DNA from: Tolypocladium sp. Sup5 PDA-1
Taxonomy: Eukaryota; Ascomycota; Sordariomycetes; Hypocreales; Ophiocordycipitaceae
DNA length: 64,000 bases
Reading direction: 5' to 3'
Assembly (NCBI GenBank): GCA_000750105.3
Contig: JPHH03000050.1
Span: 124,001 to 188,000 of the forward strand
Shown: positions 51,497 through 63,624 of the stretch, piece after piece
Numbering within the stretch: the stretch's first letter is position 1
How the letters are laid out: each line of letters starts with the position of its first letter
Translations under genes and position numbers: made by a program
Notes under the pieces: model-generated
The model's input: only the letters and a program-made list of their open reading frames with translations
Databases searched by the model: none
Told to the model about the DNA's origin: nothing

Positions 51497-54400
51497 ATGG
51501 CGGGCGACAAGGCCAGCAGCTCTGCGCGCACGCCCGCGAGGCCTGCGCCTAAAAAGGCCGCCTCCGTCTCGTCCTCGGCCAAGCAGCGCTCTATCGTCTC
51601 CTTCTTCCAGAAATCCTCACCCGCTACCGCCACCACGTCCTCGCCCGCCGCCCGCGAAAAGGTGTCCCCCGACCCTCACCGTTCCTCGTGTCTGCAAGAG
51701 ACCACCAAGGCCAACTCTCTCCCCAAGCCCAAGCTCAAGCCCTCGGCGAAGCTCTCGACCCCCGTGCCTAGCAGCGACGCGCTCGAGCCGCCCAGCTCCC
51801 AGGGCAATGAGAACAAGCCGACCACGTCGACATCGCCCACCACCATGACCTCGGAGCTCAGGGCTAGCCACTTGTCCATGCCCAGGCTCGCCGACGACAA
51901 GAGCCCGTCTCGCAAGGTGCGAACCGTGGCCAGTTCCACCAACCCTCTGCAGCCGCCTAACACATGTCTTTGCAGGCCAAGAAAGTCGTCAGCTACGCCG
52001 AATCCTCGGACGAAGATGGCGAGCCATTCGCATACGGGGGCGCCTCTCAGTCACGACGTCGTGGTAGGGCACGACCTGTCGTCAGGGAGGAGGATGACTA
52101 CGGCGAGAGCGATGCCGCGGCCCAAGAAGGGGAAGATGATGGTCTGCCTCTTCACCCTCGCTAGGTTCCAACAGAATAAAATGCTGACGGCCATAGATGA
52201 CATTGCAGACTTTGTCGTATCCGACGAGTCAGACGGAGACACCCCCCGATCGAAGAAGCGCAAGCGAACGTCGAAACCCCCGGCCGCCAGAAAGCGCTCC
52301 AACGTGTCGCCGCCGGTGAATCGTCAAGACTCTCCAGAAGCCGACCAAGATGCGCCCATGGACGATATCCCGTCAACCTCTACGGCAGCTCAGTGGAACT
52401 ACGATCCCGATTCGGCCGAGAAGCGCCCCGTCACCAAGCCAGCCGATCGCGCGGCCAGGGACCCCAAGATCAAGGAAAAGGCGCATACGAGGGAACCTGA
52501 AGACCGCTACCCTTGGCTGGCTAACATCCGAGACAAGGAGAAGCGTGCTCCAGGTGACCCAGAGTACGACCCGAGGACCATCTTCATCCCGCCCATGGCT
52601 TGGGCCAAGTTTTCGCCATTTGAGAAGCAGTACTGGGAGATTAAGCAGAATCTCTGGGACACCATTGTCTTTTTCAAAAAGGGCAAGTTTTACGAGCTGT
52701 ACGAAAATGACGCAACGGTCGGGCACCAAGAGTTTGACTTTAAGATGACGGACAGGGTCAACATGCGCATGGTTGGCGTCCCGGAGAGCTCTCTGGACCA
52801 CTGGGTCAACCAGTTCATCGCCAAGCAGTACAAGGTGGCGCGCGTCAACCAGATGGAGACCAACCTGGCCAAGGAGATGCGAGAGCGCCAGGACAAGAGC
52901 GGGAAAAAGGCGGACAAGGTCATCTCCCGCCAGCTGGCCTGTGTCCTTACCGCAGGCACCCTTGTGGATGGCGGCATGCTCCAGGACGACATGGCCGCTT
53001 ATTGCGTCGCCATCAAAGAGTCCGTTGTCAACGACTCGCCGGCCTTTGGCATTGCGTTTGCCGACACCGCCACGGGCCGGTTCTGCCTGTCCGGGTTCGT
53101 CGACGATGCCGACCTCACAAAGTTTGAGACGCTCATTGCGCAGACTGGACCTCGTGAGCTGCTGCTGGAAAAGTCGCACTTGTCGACCAAGGCGCTTCGG
53201 ATCCTCAAGAACAACACAAGCCCCACGACCATCTGGACCCATCTCAAGCCGGGCACGGAGTTTTGGGACGCAGACGTGTCGCGCAGGGAGCTCAACTGCG
53301 GAAGCTACTTTGCCACGGAAGACGGGGCCGACGAGGTGTGGCCCGAGGCGTTGCAGCATTTCAAGGACGACGACCTCGTCATGTCTGCCGTGGGCGCACT
53401 CGTGTCGTACCTCAAGTTCCTGAAGCTTGAGCGCCCGCTGCTCTCCCAGGGCAACTTTGAGACGTATAGCCCGATCCAGAAGAATGGAACGCTGATCCTG
53501 GACGGGCAGACGCTGGTCAACCTTGAACTGTTTTCCAACACCGCTAATGGCGGCTCCGAAGGGACGTTGTTCAGCCTGCTTAACAAGTGCGTGACCCCCT
53601 TTGGAAAGCGCCTGTTTCGGCAGTGGGTTGCCCACCCCCTGTGCGACATGCAGCGCATCAATGAGCGGCTGGACGCCGTCGAGATGCTGAACGCAGACCC
53701 GTCGGTTCGCGAGCAATTCGCGTCGCAGCTGGTCAAGATGCCGGACTTGGAGCGACTCATCTCCCGCATCCACGCCGGGGCATGCAAGCCGGAAGACTTT
53801 GTGCGCGTTTTGGAGGGCTTTGAGCAGATAGAGTATACAATGAGCCTCCTCGGCGCGTACAAGGGCGGCAACGGGCTGGTGGACCGGCTCATCTCGTCAA
53901 TGCCCGACCTCGAGGAGCCTCTCAGCTACTGGAGGACGGCGTTTGACCGCCGCAAGGCGCGAGAGGAGAAGCTGCTGATCCCGGAGCGCGGCATCGACGA
54001 GGACTTTGACCAGAGCCTGGACCGGATGGACGAGATCAAGGGCCAGCTCAACGAGCTCCTGAGCACCAAGAAGTCGGAGCTCAAGTGCAGGACGCTCAAG
54101 TACACGGATGTCGGCAAGGAAATCTACCAAATGGAAGCGCCCAAGAGCGTCAAGGTACCGACGAGCTGGAGGCAGATGTCGGCCACCCAAGCCGTCAAGC
54201 GCTGGTACTTTCCGCAGCTGACGCAGCTAGTCCGGGAGCTCCAAGAGGCTGAAGAGACGCATTCCCAGCTTGTGCGGGAGGTGGCGTCGCGCTTCTTCAA
54301 GAAGTTTGATGTCGACTACGAAGCCTGGCTGCGGGCCATTAAGATTGTTGCCCAGCTGGACTGCCTCGTCAGTCTCGCCAAAGCGTCTTCGTCCCTGGGA

Positions 54401-55319
54401 CAGCCCAGCTGCCGGCCGCAGTTTGTCGACGAGGAACGGAGCCTGGTGGAGTTTGAAGAGCTGCGACATCCGTGCATGCTCAACACGGTCGACGACTTCA
54501 TCCCAAACGACATTAAGCTCGGTGGTGACCAAGCCAAGATTAGCCTGCTCACCGGCGCCAATGCTGCTGGAAAGTCGACGGTTCTCAGGATGGTAAGTGC
54601 CCTCTGCTTTCTGCATTGAACTTTGATAGCTAACACCTGTACAGTCTTGCGTGGCCGTCATAATGGCTCAGATTGGCTGCTTCGTCCCGGCCGTGTCGGC
54701 GCGACTCACGCCCGTCGACCGCATCATGTCTCGCCTCGGCGCCAACGACAACATCTTTGCCGCGCAGTCGACCTTTTTCGTGGAGCTGTCCGAGACCAAG
54801 AAGATTCTGTCAGAGGCAACGCCGCGTTCGCTGGTGATTCTGGACGAGCTCGGCCGAGGAACGAGCTCGTACGACGGCGTGGCGGTTGCACAGGCCGTGT
54901 TGCACCACGTGGCGACGCACATTGGGTGCGTGGGCTTCTTCGCGACGCACTACCACTCCATTGCAACCGAGTTTGAAAACCACCCCGAGATTCGAGCACG
55001 GCGGATGCAGATCCACGTGGACGACAAGGAGCGCAGGGTGACGTTCCTGTACAAGCTGGAAGACGGCGTGGCCGAGGGCAGCTTCGGGATGCACTGCGCG
55101 GCCATGTGCGGCATCTCCAACCGCGTGATTGAGCGCGCCGAGGTGGCGGCCAAGGAGTGGGAGCACACGAGCCGGCTGAAGGAGAGCCTGGAAAAGGCCA
55201 AGACGGGGTGCTACATTCCGCTGGGAATCCTGAGCGACATTGGCACGCTGCTGGGCGACAAGGGCGATGTGGGCGAGGCCGGCGTGGAGGTGCTACTGAG
55301 GGCGATCGAATGTCTGTAG
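51497..55319 (+). CDS. MSH6: DNA mismatch repair protein MSH6
   Basis: Four exons, 51497-51916, 51976-52141, 52197-54592 and 54645-55319, give 1218 residues. The N-terminal tail has a PCNA-binding PIP box QRSIVSFF (30-37) and a long disordered acidic/basic region. Domain I has the mismatch-reading Phe-x-Glu in GKFYELYEND (about F360/E362). The lever/clamp region follows, for example RLFRQWVAHPLCDMQRINER. The ATPase has a Walker A LLTGANAAGKST (about 979-990), split from TM 5 residues later by intron 3, a Walker B LVILDELGRGTSSYDG and an ATH switch (FFATHYHS). It forms MutS-alpha with MSH2 to recognise base mismatches and small loops. Core gene, intact. Its first two introns total 114 bp, so an unspliced read-through frame also looks long. 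Confidence 0.95.
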
Positions 55320-55771
55320 AGCGTTGGGAGATACTGGCGAGAGTGGGGACGCAAAGGGAGCTTTGGGAGGATCTGGGTTTGCTGCCGGTGTTTGATATTA
55401 CTTGCCTGGGACAATGGGTTTCGATGCGAGGGGCGCTCTGGAGGAGATAGAGAAACGAGCGCCATATAATGCCAATGGACAAGGTTGAATTTCACTCTGG
55501 AGCATCTGTCACCAGTACGGGTTGGGCTTCAACAGAGGATATAAATCGACCCGAGGTACGAAGTATAAAGGACAAACGCCTAGGCAAACTCTTTGGTACC
55601 AAACTCCCGCCTCGTCTATGACACTGCATATTCCTCTGCTATGTAAGCGCCCCTAATCCTTCCTGGAAGTCAAGAAACAGCACTGGCAACACGGACGCCA
55701 ACTCCCCAGCCCGGAAACGACATGTTCTCAACTCTCCCCTGTTCTGATACCACAACCTCCGCGGCAGCAAC
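55320..55771. other. Convergent 3' spacer between MSH6 and the zinc-knuckle protein
   Basis: 452 bp; nothing seen. Confidence 0.4.
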
Positions 55772-56533
55772 TCACGGCTTCCTGCTGCCTAGCCTAGCCG
55801 ACCTCCTGGGCGGCCCGTCGGGTGTCTTCCTGGGCTGCCTAGGTTTCCGGGGCGAGGGGGTGGTGGCCTTCTTGGGGGCGGGCTTGGGCTTGGGCTTGGG
55901 CTTCTTTGGCGAGGCTTTCTTTCCTTTCGTTGCTGGCGGGGACGGAGCGGGGGGGATAGGAGGAGCAGCGTCGGGAAAGGGAGCGAGCTCGGAGGGCTTG
56001 TCCGGCTCCTTGTCGGGGGATGTGTCCTTGGCTGGCTTGAAGGGAGGATCCCCGGGCTGATACGCCGCGTCCTGCGCCTGCTTCCTGGCCACCACCGCCG
56101 CCACCGCCTCCGTCCTGGCCTTTTCCCGCTCCGGCTCCTCATCCACCGCCAGCCCCTGCGCCTGCGCCTCGGCCTCGGCCTCGGCGTCGACCTCCCCGTC
56201 CTCGGCCTCGGCGTCGACCTCCCCGTCCTCGCCGCCGGCAGCCAGGTCGTCCACGTCCGGCTGCAGGCCATCCGCCGAGTCCTCGTCCGTCTCGTACTGG
56301 TACGCCGGGTCGAGCTCCAGCATGCGCCGCCGCTTGCGCCGCCGCGCGGCCTCGGGGTCGTTGGGGTCGTCGTCGCCTGAGTTGTCTTCCGAGGCGTCGG
56401 GGGCGAGGCCGTCGGCGGAGTCGAAATCGCTGTTGTACTCGTAGTCTGAGTCGTCGGGGAGTGGGCGTCGGCGCTTGGTCCCTCGGTGGTGGGCGTCGTC
56501 TTCGACGCTGGGGAGGGGGTCGTCGTCGTCGTT

Positions 56534-56569
<36 letters not shown>

Positions 56570-59500
56570 TGGATGATGGCGGTGTTTGGGCTTGGGTGTC
56601 TGCTTCTTCTTGCCGCCGGGCTGTTTTGGGCCGGGGATACGACCAGGCGGTTCGCTCAGCACGCGCCGAGGCTGGCTGTCCCCTTGAGACCCTTCCTGGA
56701 TAGTAATGTCCGGCTGCGTCATGGCCACATCCCGGGCTTCACACGTCTCGATGTGCCGCGTGTTGTAGTACCAGTCCGCCTGCGCATGGCCCTCCCAGAA
56801 CCGCACGCCGCAGTGCGGACAGAAGCGCCCCGGCTGCGCGCCATACCCGCGGCAGCACGATTCATGGACCTCGCGGCCGCCGCGGAGTAGGGAGTTGCAG
56901 TCGAGGCCGCACCGCCGGCAAAACTGGCCGGCTTCAGAGCCCGTCCCGTGGCCGCACGAGACGGCTGCCCCGTCGCAGCGCCCGCTCCTTGCGGCGTCTA
57001 GGTCACTGCCCCAGCGGTAGTCGCCGCATTCCGTGCAAAAGGTGCACCGCGCGCCGTGGTAGATGCCCGGCGCGCAGTGGCGGTCGTGGTACGCCTGCTC
57101 GGCCTCGCTGAAGAACTGCCTCCTATCGCGGCCGCAACGGTCACAGAACTTCTGGTTCGCGCCGTACAGAGCAAGCGGATTCGGAAACGCTCGCAAACCT
57201 TCATCGTCTTCGGCCCCTGGACGGCGCACGTCGACCGGCGGCGCAGAGTAGCGGTTCGTCGCCCACATGGACGGCTGACCCCTTTTCAGCGCAATCGACA
57301 CCGTCGCGCCGCCGTCGCGCTGGTGGAGGGTCGCCCGCCTGACGCCCAGTGCCTGCATGAGCCTGTCTCTGTGCCTGCCGCGGAGGTGCGCGTCCCTGGC
57401 CTCGTCGGTCCACCACTCGGGCAGCGGCTCCTCGCACCAGAGGCACTTGTGCGCGACGTGGCGCTCGCGGACGTGGCGCTCAAAGGCGGCCTTTTCGTCG
57501 CCGCGGAAGGTGAAGCCGCAGCCTGCGTGCGGACAGGCTGATACGGAGATGCTGGGCTGGGGGCGAGGAGAGGGCTCGACGACGGCTTTGCCCTTGCTGG
57601 GCGGTGGTGGTTCGCGGCGGCGTTCAGGGGCAGCATCGTGATGCTCAGGGGAAGCATGATGACGAGCGGGCACCGGCGTGGGCTTCTTGACAGGAACGCT
57701 CGACGGGACGGCAGCCAGCGCTCCATGTCCAGCAGCGCGTCCCTGCATCGTCCTCGCAGTCACCTTCACACCGGCAGCTCGCTCGTACCGCGGCCCCCAG
57801 ACGTTGCTCCGCGCAATCTGCCTCCTCCACTCCCACTTCGCCGGCGGCCAGACATTCACCTCGACGTTCCTCGTCGCCAGCTGCGCCCTGATACTGAACC
57901 ACTCGTCATCCGTGGTCCCTGGCCCGACGAAGAACGTCGACGCCTCGATCTGCGCGCCCGTGTTGGACAGCAGCGCGTGGACGCTGACCTGGTGCATCCT
58001 GGGCTCGTACAAGACGCCGCCGCCACCGCTTTTGCTCCCCACGACGCGCGACAGCTCGGAGACGGCGGCGCGGAAGTCGTCGGCGGACGAGGACAGCGGC
58101 GGCAGCGGGCGCAGCCGCTTCTCGGGCGGCGCGTCCGAGGGCCAGCCGGCGTGCATGTGCACCTCGCCCTGCTTGTACTGCGGGTAGAGCACGATGAAGC
58201 GCGGCGCCGTGTCCACGAAGCGCGTGAGCGCCTTGCAGACCTCCACGGCCGGCATCGAGCCCTCCTGCACGACGGCCTCGGACATGGGGATCAGGGTCGA
58301 GACCTGGCGCCGGTCGACGCGCGCCGGGTTGAGCGCCGCGTCGCCGGACAGCAGGCGCACGTAGGGCACGCCGACGGCCTCGTCGCCGAGGAACTGCGTC
58401 ACCATGCGGCGCATGTGCAGGATCGCGTTGGGCAGCCGGCCCGGCCGGTGCGGCCTCAGGTCCGCGGCGCTGACGACGCTGACGATGCCGGCCGTGGGCC
58501 CCGGGTAGAAGCCCGGCAGCACGAGCGCCATCTGCGCCGGGAGGAGCGGGTACTGCCGGAGGATGACGGCCCCGGGCTGCTGCAGCGGGTGGATGGCCTG
58601 TATGTCGTTGGGCCGCAGGGGCACGGTGCAGTAGGAGCGCGAAAAGGAGGCCACCTTGGCGTCCGAGGCCTTGGCCAGCTGCAGGACGGTGTGGTGGAGG
58701 CAGTCGTCGCCGCGACGCCCGAGCAAGACGTCCACCGCCGTCTGAATGTAGGGGATGTACTGGCCGGCGTCCCAGAGGCTGATGTGCGGTCCGTCCGGGC
58801 CCGTCGTCTTGGGAAAGGAGATGTACGCGGTCGATGCTGGCCCGCGGCTTTGCGGCTTGTTGATGTCCATGCAGGTGTACTTGATCTGGGCAACGTCGGC
58901 CTTGAACTGGCCCTCCGTCGGCTTCCACATTGCCGGCGTCTTCTCGCCCTTGAGCCGGACAAACAGCGCGCAGCAGTCGGCCGGGTGCTCCGGGACCCCT
59001 TCATCATCGTCGTCGTCCAGGCCCCAGTGCTCCGCGACGTAGCCGGCCGCCTTCCCCTGCACGCCGCTGCCCAGCCCGTCCGTGATCTCGACGAGCGCGC
59101 CCTCGCGCGCGTTGAAGTGCACGAGGGTGTACGTCGCCGTCGAGCCGGGCGGCAGGGAGAGGAGGGCCTGCACGGCGGACTCGAACGTGTCCGCGTCGCT
59201 GACGAGAAAGGGCACGGCGCCCTGGAAGCCGTGCAGCAGGGCCCATTCGTCGTCGCGGTTGGAGGATGGCTCGTCGCTGTCGTCGTGGTTGGTTTCGTCG
59301 CCGTGGGTGTCGTCGTAGTGGGTTTCGTCTTCGTAGTCGTCTTCCTCGTCGTCGTCGGAGGCTGGGCCACCGCCGCGTAGACGGAGTGCCGTCTGCTCTG
59401 CCGGAGGGGCCGTATGCGTGTCAGCGGGAGTTTGTTTGCCTGAAGGATTGTTAGCCACGTTTCTTCCAAGGAGATTATATTGGACGCTTACCTTCTGGTT

Positions 59501-59897
59501 CGCCCTTTTGCTCGATATCCACGCCCATCTTGTGTCCTGCTTCTTCTAGAGCGCCCAAAGGCTCAGCCGGAAGCCGGAAGTACGCCATGGCCAGCTTCGT
59601 CGCCAGATCTTCCTTGGCGCCCTTGAATCTCTCTCTCAGCAGTACGCCGTGTCTCGTACGGTCCGTCTGCAGCGTCTGCAGCTCCGGCCGACTAGACGCC
59701 ACGAGCAAACACGCCTTGTAAAAGGTAAACGTTTCTGAGGGTATCTCTGCCAGTGTCTTCCCCGGACGGTTGAGCAGTCGACTGAACTCGCGATGCCTAT
59801 CTTCCCAGGCGCAACCGCTGGTGTAGGCGGCTGGATCGATGCGTTTCTCAGCCTCCGCCTCGGTAGTGTGAAAAGCGTCTTCTCGGGGTTCCGTCAT
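55772..59897 (-). CDS. Large acidic protein with C2H2 and repeated zinc-knuckle-like units
   Basis: Two exons, 59897-59492 and 59439-55772, give 1357 residues. The 52-bp intron (gtaagc..cttcag) joins GEPEG to KQTPADTH; a second ATG at 59458 inside the intron offers a shorter 1228-residue form. The order is: helical N-terminus (about 1-135); an acidic stretch; a structured middle (about 220-650) of unknown fold; a C2H2-like unit (about 768-790) and a degenerate one; then four tandem Cys/His units of the type FCxxCG..H/C..C at about 895-1035 (FCDRCGRDRR, FCTECGDYRWG, FCRRCGLDCN, FCPHCGVRFW). The tail holds a poly-Asp run, acidic 9-residue repeats (EDGEVDAEA) and a Lys/Pro-rich end. A nuclear chromatin or nucleic-acid role is inferred only from composition. 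No family was recognised. Confidence 0.65.
56173..56232 (+). repeat. 27-bp coding tandem repeat
   Basis: Two copies of a 27-bp unit coding for EDGEVDAEA on the minus strand. Confidence 0.8.
56518..56570 (+). repeat. (GTC)n trinucleotide repeat coding for poly-Asp
   Basis: Nearly pure GTC repeat; on the minus strand it codes for a run of Asp interrupted by one Asn in the zinc-knuckle protein. Confidence 0.9.
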
Positions 59898-61387
59898 GGC
59901 GCAGAGAGGCGGGTATTCATTGCACGCGGGCGGACAATACGGCAGTGAATGAAGCTGGTGCTATTGCCGGGGTGCCGTTGATGCGACTACCCGTACCATT
60001 CACTGTTATTGTGCGATGGAAAGCGGGATCGCGCGAGTGCGCGCAGCTGACTGATGTGTATTATCTTGAAGACATGACCAGACAAAGAGATAGCGACAGT
60101 TGATACACAGAAAGGAAACGTCGAGCGTGATGCACGTCAACGGTTTCGCTGATGAGGTATCGGTGCGCCGGGGCAAACGCCGGATGTGTAACACACGATT
60201 GGCCCATGCTTGACGTCCATTGTTCCACGAGCTCGAAATAGTTGCATTCCAGGCAGCCTTTGTCCAAAGACTTGTATGCTGTGTATAACAAAGGGCGATG
60301 TCATAAAGACACGAGTCTGCAGTCGGACATGGAAGCGCACATCGAAGCCATTCGTTCACCTTGGAGCCCCATGCCGCCGACGAGAAGTGATTTTGGGTTC
60401 AAGGTGTTGGGGTTTAAACTACCTGTTTGGGAGTTGCTTGATACATGTACTCCGTTCCTCGAATGTGTGACTGATGTGCTTCAAGTTCTTCGCAGTGGTG
60501 GGTGAAGTAGCAACCCTCAATCCAAATTCCGCCGTGTTGCGTAAACCATCCCACATGCAGTGGTTGGAGTCTGCATCCATCCTGTAACATCGGATAAAAA
60601 TAGATAGGCATATGGCTGGATCAATATGGAGTTTATTTTGGCCATTTTCGGCTCGCCAAAGGTACTCCGATAGGACCATGGACCAAGCAATGGCCCTGGC
60701 TCAACCAGTGAAACGTTGTCAAAGGAACGTTGACGACAAGGCTTTTTGAGAATGGCTCAGAGTCAAGTGAGCAGCGCATTGACGCACCGTGTTCAAAGGG
60801 GCTTGATTATGCACAAGAGCTCGGTCTCTACGCAGTGCCATAGGTAGCAACGTTGTGATGCCGTCAACACCAGATCTCCCGGCGGTGCCAAGAGACTGGC
60901 CGGGGACTGAGCGGCGTCCGAGTGGGTCCGTGTCTCATCCGGTCGTCATGGAGCCGTGGACCTGCCGTTGTGGACTTGAGATTGGAGTACCGGCTTCTTG
61001 CCTGGACTCTGTGACGTTCACTGGCGGAACCAGAATATGGATAATCTGGAGAAGTCCTGGGCGGCGGCTCAAAGTCCTGTTAAGGCCGGAAGCTTATCCG
61101 TGATTCGGGACATCGTCCGGCACTTGGACCGAAAACGTACAGCCTGGCTGGGTCCAGTCTGGTGGCTGGGCTCATGAGTGACGCAGTGAAAGGGCTGGCT
61201 GGAGCCGGCCAGCGAGTTGGAATGTTTAGGTTCCTAGTCCGTGGCTCGGCAAGCTTTGCCGATCGGCGTGTCCATAAGGAGTAATGATGCAATATATCCA
61301 TGCATAGATACAAGATTCCCTTCCACGGCGACGACCTTGCTTGATTGCGTACTAGAACAGCTCGACGGTTCCTCAGAAACGGCTCAG
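59898..61387. other. Intergenic region
   Basis: About 1.5 kb. Open frames are short and overlapping without family resemblance. No repeat or RNA gene seen. Confidence 0.45.
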
Positions 61388-62231
61388 ATGCATCCATCAC
61401 TCGCTTGGAGCTGTGCCCTGCTCGGCCTTGCGCCCGCCAGGCAGGCAGCCGACCTCTGCGTATCAAACAAAACCGCTCGCGCACACGACTGCGGCACCAC
61501 GCGCCAACTGATCCTGACCAAATCGACTCCCCCGGACTTGGCCAACTTTGGAAAAGACTTTGACTTTGACCTTTATGCCACGGCGGCCAGCTTCTCCGGC
61601 TCTAAACCCGGCGACCTGCTCAAGCTCGAGGCTTTGGATACAACGAAGCTCCAGATCAACGCCGGCACGACCGTTTACTGTTTCCAGTACACGTCCATTG
61701 ATCTCAACGGCTCGTTTGTCACTGTGACAAGCTTCATCGCCTTCCCATACTCGGCATCGACAAGTCAGCTGGGCAATGACACGGACAAAGGCAACGTCAC
61801 AACGCGCTCTCAGCAAGGCAGTAGTGTATTCCGCCTCGCGGCTTGGGCACACGGCACCTCGGGCCTCTTCCGCGGGTGCGCACCGTCCAACGGCCCCTCG
61901 CTCCATAGCGATGACGCCTGGCAGGCTCTCGTCGAGCGAGGCTACGCCGTTGCAGCCACCGACGACGAACAACGCGTGGCAGAGGTCGTGCGCCAGCGGC
62001 AACGAGGTCCATATGCGCCTGTATCCTGGCATGCAGCATTCAGCCATCGTGGCTGCGTCGCCCGAGTGGCTCAAGTGGGTAGATGCTCGCTTCGAGGAGG
62101 GGAAGACGAAGAGAAAGACGTGTTCGGTGGTTATCAGACAGCCGTTTGACATTGAAAACGTAAAGGCGCCGGCCGGAATTGACCGAGGCGCACTTCGGGA
62201 GACTACATATGTCTTACTTGGAGAAAGATGA
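61388..62231 (+). pseudogene. Secretory lipase (LIP family) remnant with the catalytic centre deleted
   Basis: The first part reads as the N-terminus of fungal secretory lipases: a signal peptide (MHPSLAWSCALLGLAPARQA), FDLYATAASFSGSKPGDLLK, a VYCFQYTSIDLNGSFVTVTS block, and FRLAAWAHGTSGLFRGCAPS leading to WQALVERGYAVAATD. At about 61965 the frame leaves homology. In another frame, starting about 62000, the C-terminal lipase block appears at once: EVHMRLYPGMQHSAIVAASP, then EWLKWVDARF, with the expected catalytic His (QHS), and runs to a stop at 62231. The intervening 200 or so residues with the GxSxG Ser and the Asp are missing. This is a deletion with frame change, so no active lipase can be made. 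The upstream in-frame start at 61241 is not preferred, because 61388 starts the signal peptide. Confidence 0.75.
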
Positions 62232-63624
62232 AAGAGCCGAGTCGAAACGAGATATAATAGTTGCCACAAGCAAAAGATCAAAGATCTCATCGTCTAGCTA
62301 GGGTGGTACTTGACGTCTTCATAGAAGAGTACTGTACACGTCAATTGTTCCCAGATTTTGTTGCTTGCAAAAACGACAACTCGGAACCATACTCCTTGTA
62401 TACTTGTGAGATGCGAGTCCTTTGAAGGCAGCCGTGCAGGCTCATCTGCGCGTGCGCACGGCTGGCCTCGTGGTGGTGGACCTTTCGGACGGACGACGGG
62501 TTCTACAGAGCCGGGCACTTGATGCGAGGATGCGACCGTTTTCCTTTAGACGGTCGGATATGGGGAGAAGCATGGCGCTGATTCTCCCGCGGCCCCTCAA
62601 GTCTTTCTCTCCGGGGACAAGCCGCGCCACTTTACCACTTTTGCAACGCATCTAGGATGCCATAGCCTCCTCGTTATAATCATCGTGGCATTGCGGCGGT
62701 ACCCTGGGCGGCAGAACAGGGGCGAGACCAGCTGGCGCCGCAGGCGTATAACAGGCCGGCGATGAGCGAATGGCGCATGCGTTTGAGGGCCTGACGGACA
62801 AGGAGAATCTGATACTTTTTTAATGTGTATTAATGCCCCGGGTTGTTGTTGCAGCCAGATACGAATACCGGTGGCTCTATATAGAGCAGCACGAGACTCA
62901 TGATGCCGCTTGGTGAGGCGTTCGATGTCAAGACTGCAGGCGACACGGCTGAATCGCCGATGCGAGTGGAACCAGGCACCTTTTTAAATCAAGCCGAAGG
63001 TCATGTCAGTTGGGTTAGTGTATGAGCGACTAGGCTCGTAAAATCTTGCTGACAGCGCGCCTGTCTGGGATGATAAGATTAACCCGCAGCATGATACATT
63101 CACAAGGGAGTCTAGAACACCATCACGTCCCCTCCAAGTTCTCGATCAGGCATGGCGCTCCCGGAGTCTTTGGCCCGGCCCCTGACGGCAACGCTCAATT
63201 CAAGACTTCAGGCCGACTGGTCCGTCCCTCATACGGAGAGTATTGGTCCGTATATTCCAGGTGGCTTGACGACTTACTCGTTTCTTATCCCGTTGTCTCC
63301 GCCGACGTGCAGGTCGCGAGCACCCCCTGGGGCCCCGCGCGCTGTCAGTCGTCTTCTTGAAGCAACTGTCGATCTCTTGTCCAATCCCGTCTCCAATTTT
63401 CCTCTGCTTTGCGCAACCAACACCACGGCTCCGGCGCGCCGTCTGCTCAATCGATTGCGAGTCCTCGGTCCGCGCGCCCGTCTGGCCTCTGCCTTTGCAA
63501 CGCGCAGACGACGGCGCACAAGAACAACCAACCAGGATGCCGCGCAGACAACGATAGGGAATAGACCGACGTTCCTGGCAAGCATGCGTCGCGGCCCCGG
63601 CCTTCTCTGGTAGTTCTGACCAAG
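62232..63624. other. Intergenic region; promoter of the Sln1-like gene
   Basis: About 1.4 kb with no supported gene. The last few hundred bases are likely promoter and leader. Confidence 0.45.

Noticed and set aside
52373..53773. 466-codon frame antisense to MSH6
   Set aside because: MSH6 motifs are unambiguous on the plus strand; the antisense product has no features.
57638..59380. 580-codon open frame antisense to the zinc-knuckle protein
   Set aside because: It lies opposite a motif-bearing gene in very GC-rich DNA. Its protein is Val/Arg/Gly/His-rich without any domain, the expected look of an antisense frame.
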